A DNA stretch of 64,000 nucleotides from Siphonodentalium dalli (Eukaryota; Mollusca; Scaphopoda; Gadilida; Siphonodentaliidae). The notes beneath the pieces are model-generated. The model ran no database searches. It saw only the letters and a list, made by a program, of their open reading frames with translations, and was not told where the DNA came from. Numbering within the stretch: the stretch's first letter is position 1; every line of letters starts with the position of its first letter. Made by a program: the position numbers and the translations under genes. Where the stretch lies: NCBI GenBank assembly GCA_032622095.1, contig CP136067.1, positions 61,700,893 through 61,764,892 of the forward strand, given 5' to 3'. Below, piece after piece: positions 1 through 9,327 of this stretch.

Positions 1-33
1 TTGGTTGCTCTATCGAGGAAATTATTGGCGCAG

Positions 34-521
34 TTAAAGGTACTCAACCCGTAAAGAGGGTCCCCATCTCAACAGATTCCAACAACAACAATCCGATCAG
101 AGGGTCCTATATTACTATTTCTTTGGCTTTGGGGGTAAAAAATATTTGATTCGAGTCGAGGAACCCATCAAACAAAGCTCAGAGTTATTAGATATTGATT
201 TTTGAAAATTCTAATGTTCTCGAGATGAGTACCAATAACTGCCGTCAATTTGGTAACCTGCTCGAGATATTACGCCAAAATTCTATTCAAACAGACAAGG
301 ATGGATAACTCTATAATCAAGTGGGTAAAAATAACGAATTTTTGACATTCTTCTGGGCCAGAAAGAATTCCCGATAATGAAAAATAATAGATTTCTAAAA
401 TCGATATCTAACAAATCTGAGCTTTGATGGGTGACTTCCTCGACTCGAATCAAATATTTTTGACCCCCGAAGCCATTGAAATAGTAATTGAGAGGAGTTT
501 TATCGGGTTGAGTACCTTTAA
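34..521. repeat. Foldback (inverted-repeat) element
   Basis: The ends match as inverted repeats: TTAAAGGTACTCAACCC at 34-50 and its reverse complement at 505-521. Inner parts of the arms also pair with divergence: the stretch around 120-200, with a run reading tttgggggtaaaaaatattt, is mirrored around 400-480. No transposase ORF lies inside, so a non-autonomous palindromic MITE or foldback element is the simplest reading. No target duplication was identified. Confidence 0.7.
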
Positions 522-569
522 TTAATGAGCTATCACACCTTTTTCGCGCGAATTCATTGTATTGTCATT

Positions 570-1120
570 CAGTAAATTGACTCCAACGAAGCAAGGTCTT
601 CCGATTTGAGAGCCCACAGGGCTAGTAAATTTTTTTTGATTTGATTTGAATTGATTTGATTGATTGCTCAAAAATCACCCATCACCGACAGAGGGCGCCA
701 TTCAAAATGGCCGCCAAACCCCCGTTTTCTAACGTTAAAATGCTTACTTTCATATCATTTTATAGCACTGTTAGTCCAACAAATTAGACTTTCGGATTAA
801 TAGGAATTTTAATATTTGGACGTTTATGGACATTTTAATCGTAAATGTCCAAATATGAAAATATATCTTAACCCGAATAGTCTAATTTGTTGGACTAAGG
901 CGCAATCAAACACAATTAATTATTAAATGTGAATTTGGCCTCCCATGTGTATTATGAAATACTCCACACTATATCACTTACACTATATTACTTCCATTTA
1001 TACTATCATATTTGGTTTAGAGTGTTTCCCCTTATATCATGGGTGTATGTTTTGACCAGTGGTCACATGGTCTCGAAGAACCTCGATCGAGTTTTTTTTA
1101 CACAAATCGAGGTTTAGTAC
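570..1120 (+). repeat. Left arm of 5.7-kb nested palindrome (element A)
   Basis: This arm is near-identical in reverse complement to 5704-6237. It begins CAGTAAATTGACTCC and ends with TTTAGTAC. The main arm difference is a short segment near 695-712 (attcaaaatggccgcc) missing from the right arm. The 62-codon ORF at 929-1117 is mirrored by an ORF on the other strand in the right arm, as expected of a palindrome, and is not a gene. The arm also contains the motif TTAAATGTGAATTTGGCCTC (near 924-943), which forms the terminus of a separate MITE at 16243-16680. Confidence 0.85.
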
Positions 1121-1323
1121 ATCGATTTTGGGTTCTCCCTGACCTGACTGAGTGATCGGCCTATATCAGTACATTGAATACATGATACTATGCGCAAAAA
1201 CATTTAATTATAGAAGATTAATTCGCTGATAACAAGTGCATGAAGTGGGAAACTGATATATCCGTTTCCCGTCCTGTAGGTAACAGGGTAATGTTTTGGA
1301 AAACGGATATTTTCCCGTCCTAA

Positions 1324-2235
1324 CGGGACTACCCGCCCCCGAGACAACCCGCCCCTATGCTATTTTGGGGGCGGGTTGTCCCGATAAATGAGGGCGGGTT
1401 GTCCCGAAATTGTTAATAGTTATTATGTTCTTTTATGTTCTTTGATGATATATTATTAAAGATTTTGATCAACAACACATGTGTTTATTCATGAATTATG
1501 TCAATGCGTGGACTGGGATAAAGAATGACACGATGTTTTGACAACTGAACGGCACTTAAGGTAAGTGAAGACTAATTAAAAGGGGTGCTTTCAAAACAAA
1601 CATTTGATGCAAATGGTTCATTATCACAGTGTGTTATCACTTCTACAGAAGGAGGCCCAGACGGTGACTACCCGGGTCACCTCGGTAGATCTCGACACAG
1701 AATCCCGATCACGTTACACTATCCAGGCCAGGAAGATTAGGGAGTTCTGGGATGATTACATGTCAGATCCACCGAGGTTAACAACAGCCAGCTTTCTGAA
1801 GAAGTGCTCAAACGTCTACGGAACGAAGAAGAGACCGGCACAGTGCAGACAGCAGCAGCAACAGCAACAGCCCCAAATTAATCATTGTTCGTTTGTTTAA
1901 CTTATTAAATTTTTGTTTTTAATTTTCGTTCATATTCATTCATTCCGTTTTAAAATTTCGTTCATTAAACTTAATAAATAAACATATTATCGTTGAGGCA
2001 TTTTTGTGTTCATAAGTTATATTATATTACATGTGTATTTATTGTTGTCCATGTTGTTAAATCAAATAAAAATCTATAAAAACAACCCAGTTTCGTTAAA
2101 CAAACATCTCATAATCCCCTCACACCTCCTAATTAGCCACTGATTACCGATAATTGATTTTTGGGGGCGGGTTGTCCGGGGGCGGGTTGTCTCAGAGTGA
2201 AAGGGGGCGGGTTGTCTTTGGGCGGGTAGTCACGG
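1324..2235. mobile_element. Element D: insertion with GGGCGGGTTGTC repeats at both ends
   Basis: The termini are inverted: CGGGACTACCCGCCC on the left, and GGGCGGGTAGT followed by cacgg on the right. Several copies of GGGCGGGTTGTC lie just inside (about 1340-1410 and 2160-2220). It interrupts an arm of element B and is flanked by an 18-bp direct repeat (gatattttcccgtcctaa) at 1306-1323 and 2240-2257. The interior carries a 98-codon ORF and AT-rich sequence with aataaa motifs near 1970. An 18-bp duplication is long for a classic DNA transposon, so class is left open. Confidence 0.65.
1604..1900 (+). CDS. Unrecognised 98-residue ORF inside element D
   Basis: The ORF is 98 codons from ATG to TAA, followed by AT-rich sequence with several aataaa motifs. 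The predicted peptide is hydrophilic, with a charged middle section (ARKIREFWDDYMSDPP near residues 42-57), a basic stretch, and a run of seven glutamines near residues 83-89. It has no signal peptide, membrane segment or catalytic motif that I can name. It sits between the inverted termini of element D and could be a remnant of that element's protein or a chance ORF. It is the longest ORF in the first 9 kb with non-repetitive, protein-like composition, but coding status is uncertain. Confidence 0.3.
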   Translation: MMQMVHYHSVLSLLQKEAQTVTTRVTSVDLDTESRSRYTIQARKIREFWDDYMSDPPRLTTASFLKKCSNVYGTKKRPAQCRQQQQQQQPQINHCSFV

Positions 2236-3724
2236 ACCCGATATTTTCCCGTCCTAAACGAGTTAATAGCCTACTCCGACAGTGGTAAAATACGGCACCT
2301 AGTAATAAATCAGCTTATCTCGCTTCTTTTGTCGACATACACGATATGAATTCACCATTGCTTTCAATTCAAAACTGACTATAATAGCCATGCAGGGAAT
2401 TGAGCTTGTTAAAAAAAATTGAATCTTATTTTATATGTAGCATATTTGTCACAACACCGGTTTTTAACACTTCCGTCTGAATGCGGAAGTAATGTTTCTC
2501 CGAGTCGGAAAACAAACTTTTACAAATTTCTGTTATTGTATCGGCCGATATGACCAACATTGTGATTATTGGAATATGAGCATAATATTCATATCGTGTA
2601 TGTCGACAAAAGAAGCGAGATAAGCTGATTTATTACTAGGTGCCGTATTTTACCACTGTCGTTTAGGACGGGAAAATATCCGTTTTCCAAAACATTACCC
2701 TGTTACAGGTTACAGGACGGGAAACGGATATATCAGTTTCCCACTTCATGCACTTGTTATCAGCGAATGAATCTTCTATAATTAAATGTTTTTGCGCATA
2801 GTATCATGTATTCAATATACTGATATAGGCCGATCACTCAGTCAGGTCAGGGAGAACCCAAAATCGATGTACCGTAAACCGGGGTAACTTGAGACAGTTT
2901 TTAGGGTATTTTAAAGCTAACTTGAAATAAATGTTTTGGACCCTAGCCACATCACTTGACACTTCTCAAACAACCTCTCAGCTATTGATTTCTAATAGTT
3001 CTAACCTGTTGTAGCATTGTAGGTGGCAAAAATTGTGGCCCGAACAGGTGTCTCAAGTCACCCCGGCAATGGGGTGACTTGAGACAGATGCCTCCTCAAC
3101 TCATATAACATCTTGTTCCACTGCCCCAATTCGACTCCAGTAGTAGGACAGACCGATAATGATGCAACAGAGACAGATTACTTTAATAAGAATTATAATT
3201 TAGATTTTAGCAATCTATATTTGCTATACACCACTATCCAGGCTTTACGTTAATAATCATGTGTCGATATTAGAATGCAATGCCATTGTATCATGTGATG
3301 CTGAAATTTAATGGATCGTCATGTTCGTACTAGTACTACTTGTCATCTTAGAAAACAAATAGTATACCTTACCTATTATTTCAGGATTATTATAAACACT
3401 TCAAGAAATATATAAGAGAACAAACTGGATGGCGCTTAAGTGGCTTTTAATAACACTTTCTTTATTGAATACTCATTGCCGAGTAGTGGCCAAAGAAAAT
3501 GCTCAGATAACTTCAACAAACAGACATAGACCATTTGTATAACTTATTGTCTGAACGCTTCCCCACCAATAAGCGAGATCACTGATTCGCTACCATATTA
3601 TACATGTATCCATGCATCCAGCCCGTTCCGTGCATTCAGTGCTACAGGTCAAAGTTCTGTCTGGAGTAATGGCATTCGATTAAATATTCATGAATTCCAT
3701 ATTGCTACATCAAATAATTTAGGC

Positions 3725-4300
3725 TTAGGGTTATAATATAGGGCTCACGTTGAACTAGTGAAAGGGTTATGGTGTTCTTTAGGGTTAGGGCACCCTTTAG
3801 GGTCAAATCTCACCCCCTCAATCACAGGTTTAGGGTTCATCCTTTATGGACAAAGCGTATCCCCTCGATCACATGTTTAGGGGGTAGAGCTCACACTTTA
3901 AGGGCAAATCCCACCCCCGCAATCACAGGTTTAGGGAAAGGGGCTCATCCAAAATTTATGTGCAAAGCCTATCCCCTCGATCACTGGTTTATGGTTAGGG
4001 CTCATGTTGATCTAGTGAAAGGGTTAGGGTTTGCTTTATGGTTAGGGCACCATTTAGCGTCAAATCCCATCCCCTCGATCACAGGTTTAGGGTTTGGATT
4101 CACCCCTTATGGGCAAATTCCACCCCTCGATTACAGGCTATGGCTCATCCTTTATGGGCAAAGCGTATCCCCTCTATCACAGGTTTAGGTTTAGGGCTCA
4201 TCTTGAACTAGGTAAAGGCTTAGGGTTTCCTTTTGGGTTAGGGCACCCTTTAGGGTCAATGCCCACCACCTCAATCACATGGTTAGGGTTAGGGTTATCG
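3725..4300 (+). repeat. Telomere-like TTAGGG-rich tandem repeats
   Basis: Units combine GGTTTAGGGTTTAGGG-type runs with 'cccctcgatcacaggtttag' and 'ttatgggcaaagcgtatcc'. They recur about a dozen times with variation. The ORFs at 3769-4188 and 4094-4450 are translations of these repeats and are not called as genes. The same units appear in reverse complement at 4990-5135, so the block is itself palindromic. Confidence 0.8.
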
Positions 4301-4985
4301 GAGATACGAGTCTTGGAGCCATGGACCCATGGCTACATAACGAAGATACGAGTCTTGTATCCGTGGAGCCATGGGTCCATAAAGGAAATACGAGTCTTGG
4401 AGCCATGTCTCCATAACGAAGATACGAGACTTGGAGCCATGGCTCCATAACGGAGATACAATTCTTGGAGCCATGGCTCCATAACGAAGATCTCGTTTGG
4501 AGCCATGACATACACTTAGGCTACATGGCTCCTAGACTCGTATCTTCATTATGGAGCCATGGCTAAAAAAACTTGTATCCTCGTTATGGAGCTATGGAGC
4601 CATATCGGAGACACAAGTCTTCGAGTCGTGGGGCCATGGCTCCATAACAAGTCTTGGGGTCATGTAGCCATAACGAAGATATGAGGTTTGGAACCATGAC
4701 ATACTTTCGTATGGCTCCATGGCTCAGAGACTCTATTGTATCTTCGTTATGGAGCCATGGCTCAAAGACTCGATTCTTCGTTGTGGACATATGGAGCCAT
4801 ATCGGAGCCACGAGTCTCAGAGCCATGGCTCCATAATGAAGATACGAGTCTTGGAGCCATACGAAAGTTTATGTAATGGCGCCATAATGGTGATGTATGT
4901 ATTCGTGTAGCTGTTGCTTCGTGGCTTTATGGCACCATGACACGTATCTCCGTTATGGGTCCATGGCTCAATGCAAGACTCGTAT
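4300..4985. repeat. Tandem CCATGG-centred palindromes
   Basis: The motif GGAGCCATGGCTCC, a 14-bp palindrome, and close variants recur through the block with 'ataacgaagatacgagtctt' between them, on both strands. Perfect copies are seen near 4434 and 4469, with near copies near 4552, 4630, 4749 and 4818. Short ORFs on both strands here reflect the repeat. Confidence 0.85.
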
Positions 4986-4989
4986 CTCT

Positions 4990-5135
4990 GTTATATCCTA
5001 ATCCTGTGATCGAGGGGATACGCTTTGCCCATAAAAGATGAGCCCTAACCCTAAACCTGTGATCGAGGGGGTGGGCTTTGATCCTAAAGGGTGCTCTAAC
5101 CCTAATTCAACATGAGCCCTAACCCTAAACATATG
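4990..5135 (-). repeat. Reverse-complement copy of telomere-like repeats
   Basis: CCCTAACCCTAAACCTGTGA and 'atcgaggggatacgctttgcc' mirror the plus-strand units at 3725-4300. The remainder to about 5290 is plain AT-rich sequence. Confidence 0.75.
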
Positions 5136-5703
5136 TGATCGTAGTACTTGCAGTCAGTCAGCTACATGTAGATTATCATTCAATTTTACTTGTGCAACTT
5201 ATCATGTGCATTAACTTAGATATACTGTAGTAGTTAGCAACTAAATAGCACATGTAGCCATATAGAGCATGTATGGGTCATATCCGGGGTGACTGTCTCA
5301 AGTCACCCCGAGTATGTCGAAAATCATGTTTTTCTTAGAAAGCATAAAATATGTAACTACATACATAAAATGACAATCTGTTGACACATCAGATATATAT
5401 TTCTGGAGTCTTGGTCATATTCATCTCCATATAGTCCACATGGTGTATGTGGTGCAGTGTAAGTTTGCAAGTGGTCAAATTTTTGGGAAAAAAAATCAAT
5501 GAAATTCTCAGACCAGTTGCTCCATTTTTATTCAATTGCATCTCATTATTTATAGATTATTATCAAATATATATACCTGTCATCAGAATAAATAAGATTT
5601 ATTTGAATGTAAGAACAATAGGGAATGATTATAGTGCCTGAAATATGGCACCATCCTGTTTTGTCTCAAGTCACCCCGTTGTCTCAAGTTACCCCGGTTT
5701 ACG

Positions 5704-6237
5704 GTACTAAACCTCGATTTGTGTAAAAAAACTCGATCGAGGTTCTTCGAGACCATGTGACCACTGGTCAAAACATACACCCATGATATAAGGGGAAACA
5801 CTCTAAACCAAATATGATAGTATAAATGGAAGTAATATAGTGTAAGTGATATAGTGTGGAGTATTTCATAATACACCTGGGAGGCCAAATTCACATTTAA
5901 TAATTAATTGTGTTTGATTGCGCCTTAGTCCAACAAATTAGACTATTCGGGTTAAGATATATTTTCATATTTGGACATTTACGATTAAAATGTCCATAAA
6001 CGTCCAAATATTAAAATTCCTATTAATCCGAAAGTCTAATTTGTTGGACTAACAGTGCTATAAAATGATATGAAAGTAAGCATTTTAACGTTAGAAAACG
6101 GGGGTTTGGCGCCCTCTGTCGGTGATGGGTGATTTTTGAGCAATCAATCAAATCAATTCAAATCAAATCAAAAAAAAATTACTAGCCCTGTGGGCTCTCA
6201 AATCGGAAGACCTTGCTTCGTTGGAGTCAATTTACTG
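5704..6237 (-). repeat. Right arm of 5.7-kb nested palindrome (element A)
   Basis: This is the reverse complement of 570-1120, running from GTACTAAACC to GTCAATTTACTG. No obvious target duplication flanks the outer ends. Confidence 0.85.
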
Positions 6238-6254
6238 AGCAAGGCTAGTTCCAG

Positions 6255-6622
6255 ATGTTGGCAAAATATTCCTGGATCATTTAACTTTGGAAATCATTTA
6301 TATTTTATTCCAAATGTCGCAATGGTATCGTCATGTAGCGAAATTACAGCCCCAAAGACATACATTTCCGAAAATATGTTGCTATGGTAACCGGTCACAA
6401 TTTGGTGGTATCTACCCAAAATTTGTAGAAAATTTCTAGACTACGGATGATCACTCATATTGTATGAGTTGTCACGCGGAGAATTTTGCCATGACAAATG
6501 GTGTGACCCAACATTGAATAAACGCATAAATTGCTATAAAATTATATAAAAGTGAGCATTTCTGCAAACAATCTCGTCTGTGAGTAATGTTTTCACAAAA
6601 GAATCAAGTCCCAAACGAGTTA
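6255..6622 (+). repeat. Dispersed repeat, copy 1
   Basis: This stretch matches 30208-30557 over about 350 bp with small differences, for example 'gaataaacgcataaattgct' and 'tatgagttgtcacgcggaga' in both. The ORF at 6136-6390 crosses the boundary of the palindrome and is not a gene. Confidence 0.8.
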
Positions 6623-6930
6623 ATATTATCAGATTTTTTTTTAATTATTATTTATTTTTATTTATATAAGTTATGTACATTATATACAGTGATGTCATAC
6701 AAACATATATGTAAGTATTACAAAAACAATCATGTTAATAATTAGAATGACATCACATGTGGGGCGGGTGGGGTCCTTGCACACTAACCACCCTTATAGT
6801 TTTGCAGTGTGTTTAACCCTTTGTCAGGCTTTGAACCCGTAACACCGATATTTAGGTGCAAACGAACCGTGACTATATTCCGTAACACCGATATTTTGGT
6901 GCAGCGCGACACGAGTCAGTAGAAAATTTA
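6623..6930. other. AT-rich spacer, no gene seen
   Basis: An AT-rich run is followed by sequence containing the 20-bp inverted repeat listed below. Nothing coding is visible. Confidence 0.6.
6791..6810 (+). repeat. 20-bp inverted repeat, left copy
   Basis: CCCTTATAGTTTTGCAGTGT here is matched exactly in reverse complement at 14721-14740. It may be a terminal repeat of a large element that spans the GGTGTG minisatellites and the LINE. Confidence 0.5.
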
Positions 6931-7910
6931 TATATAGTATAACGAGCATCAGACCCACTGATTTATATTTAAATGGCCCCCACATATGTCAGCGGAGCCC
7001 GTGGTGCGTATGGAATGGTTGGCCGCTAGTATTGGGTAGAAATATATGTGCATGCGAAGAGCATATAATCTACAAAAACATAAGATATTTTAAGCGAACA
7101 GTGCCACTATATTTACGGTAGAGGGGTAATGTCGCAAGAGCTATACTCGACCGTCACCTCAAAATTTGCAGTCACGTTATATTCAACTAATTAACGGGTT
7201 TTTTCGGGTGGTTTTTAGAACACCAAAGTGGGTGGAACATCTGGATATATAAGTCAAATTGCACGTGCGGGTGGAATGGAGTCAATTTGAGATTATAGAT
7301 ACGCGCCCTACGAGTATACCATTTATCGAGGTCAAGGACGAGTATAGCTCTTGCGACATTACCCCGCTACCGTACAGAGCAGACATAAGTTAGACACACA
7401 ATTTGAGTTTAAATTACCCTCGCGTATATTAATCAGTGTACTGTTACATATGGGGAAGTGTCTATCGCATATAAAGTTGATTTGTTCGTGCATGCGCAGA
7501 TCAGCGCAATAACAAATAAATGGTTTATAACGTACTTATACACAACATACCTGTACCCACTAATATATATATATTTAAATGGGCCTATTGAAGTCAGCGC
7601 TGGCAAAGGTGTGTATATGGATTGGCTGCCCGCTAGAAACGGATAGGAAAATATGCGCTTGCGCGCAGGCTATAATTCATTTTAAAAATGCGTTTAAGTG
7701 AAATGTTGCGCTATATATGACATATAGTTGAATGTTTCACATGTCAGTACCGTAGCCACAATCTAGACAGCTTACTTGTACAATGGGGCCACGATATGTT
7801 AAGGGAAATTACGTTGTTTCTGGTCTCTGTAATATAAGTTTCTGTTATGCCACATGCGGAAAAAAGTCTATCCCATATCAAGTTGACTTACTCGTGCATG
7901 GTCAGGTTTA
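6930..7910 (+). repeat. Old diverged direct duplication, about 600-bp offset
   Basis: Segments around 6950-7100 reappear diverged around 7550-7690: shared 'atttaaatggcc'/'atttaaatgggc', then a 'ggttggccgctag'/'gattggctgcccgctag' block, then 'gcatataatc'/'gctataattc'. Segments near 7400-7500 reappear near 7800-7900. The 62-codon ORF at 7458-7646 lies in this duplication and has no recognisable features. Confidence 0.55.
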
Positions 7911-7924
7911 AATTTTATATTAGG

Positions 7925-8560
7925 ATATTGGTTGCATCGAAATGCAATTCGCTGATGTATAATAACAACGTTATAAGCTAGAATTTGTTTATCGTGAAAA
8001 TTTCGGGTAGTTGCCTAGTAACCATTTCTAAGGAGAGATCGGGTGGCAAAGTCTCCCGATCTTACAATGATCAGTGGTCCATGCATAGCATGCCTGCACA
8101 GTTTCTCAGGTAGGTGTCCCCTTGGACATAACCAACACCATGCGACTAGACACTGTCTAAATTAAGGCAAAACATACCACTGAATGGTTAGTGCAATGAT
8201 GTCATTCAATCATTTGTGGTATTTGCTTAGCAACCATTGCTACCCTTAAATGGGATATTTGGTTCACTATTCCGGTCGGGTATATCTCAAATTTCACCTT
8301 AGGGTATTACCTGCATAAAAAAACGCAATCACTGGGGTTGAACTACGACGCTATAAGCTATATTTACATTTGCCAGTCAATTCCGGGTAGTTGCCTAGCA
8401 ACCGTTACCTAGGAGTTGCCGCGAGGTAAAGTCTCGCGATCTTATAATGATCGATGATCCACGGGGGACAAACCTGTAAAGTTTCAGACCTGTGTCACAA
8501 TTGAAACATAATCAACACCATGTGACTAGAAACTGTCTAATTTAAGCGGAAATAACACTG
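7925..8560 (+). repeat. Diverged tandem duplication, about 390-bp unit
   Basis: Two copies, about 7930-8200 and 8310-8560, share 'gggtagttgcctag', a 'gcaaagtctcccgatctta'-like block and 'caacaccatg.gactaga.actgtcta'. Confidence 0.6.
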
Positions 8561-8589
8561 GGAGCCCTGGGTCAGGGTGTCTATCACTG

Positions 8590-8955
8590 TGGGGCGTCAG
8601 GGTTCAAAGGGTTAAGGTGTGGATAGGGTGCTCCTGTGGTGTGGGCCTGTAAGATGGCTGAGGTTTTACACCTCACACGAGGTGTGGGGGCTGATGTGTG
8701 CCTAAGGTGTGGTTGAGGTGTGTCTGGGGTGTGGGGCCAAATATTTAAATGAGGCATGAGGTGTGGTTGATGTGTGCTTTTGAGTTGTGCCTAAGGTGTG
8801 CTTCTGAGGTGTGTTTAAGGTGTGGATGAGGTGTGCCTGAGGTGCACGGTCTGTTTGAGGTGTGCCCATGGAAGTGTGCTTACTGTGGTGTGACTGAGGT
8901 GTGGGTATAGGTGTGCCTGAGTTGTGGGTAGACGTGTGTCTGAGGTGTGGGTAGA
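8590..8955 (+). repeat. GGTGTG minisatellite, left block
   Basis: Degenerate units of GAGGTGTGG, TGAGGTGTGC and similar. The same motif reappears at 14465-14720 beyond the LINE-containing stretch. Confidence 0.85.
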
Positions 8956-9327
8956 GGTGACTAATTTTGTCTCAGTTTGTCTTGTCCACATGCATTCATT
9001 CTATATATTTTGAACAGGTTCCTGGTGACTTTCAACTATTTATATTGGTGTCATAGTAGTGTTCCTAGTGTTATTGGAAGATTAAGGTATATGTGTTCCC
9101 ATGAGTAGCTTCCGATCACTATTATAAGTGACTATAGTCTTGTTCAATAATTAGTACCGTATGAATTTGCTATATATATACATGTACATTTGTATAATAT
9201 TGAGATATAGCATACCATGCATGCAATTAACTGCAGCCCAAGTCATGTAGGGGCTTGGGTTGGGGCAAGAATTCAACAAAGCAAAGCTTATAATAAATTA
9301 GTTTTATATTAGCCTGACACGTGTACG
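8956..9327. other. Unassigned sequence upstream of LINE
   Basis: AT-rich sequence without recognisable genes. It may include the 5' untranslated part of the LINE, whose exact 5' end I cannot place. Confidence 0.5.

Larger units (their letters stand above)
1117..2872. repeat. Element B: inverted-repeat element nested at centre of element A
   Basis: The left end reads GTACATCGATTTTGGG and the right end is its exact reverse complement. Long arms of about 190 bp (1121-1322 and roughly 2665-2868) pair closely. A second palindrome inside pairs 2255-2350 with 2593-2680. The left arm is interrupted by element D, after which the arm sequence resumes near 2240. No protein with recognisable transposase motifs is visible. 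Confidence 0.8.
2869..5707. repeat. Element C: inverted-repeat element with ends of the type GGGGTAACTTGAGACA
   Basis: It starts GTACCGTAAACCGGGG followed by TAACTTGAGACA and ends with the exact reverse complement, a TIR of about 28 bp. Degenerate copies of the terminal motif (TGTCTCAAGTCACCCCG) recur inside near 3050-3085, 5287-5310 and 5660-5690. The interior holds telomere-like and CCATGG repeats, listed separately. No transposase ORF is visible. It abuts element B on the left and the right arm of element A on the right, sharing GTAC at each junction. Confidence 0.8.

Noticed and set aside
929-1117. ORF duplicated at 5583-5894 on the other strand
   Set aside because: Both lie in the arms of the same palindrome, and the product is low in complexity with no family.
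3769-4450. 139- and 118-codon ORFs
   Set aside because: They translate telomere-like TTAGGG-rich repeats.
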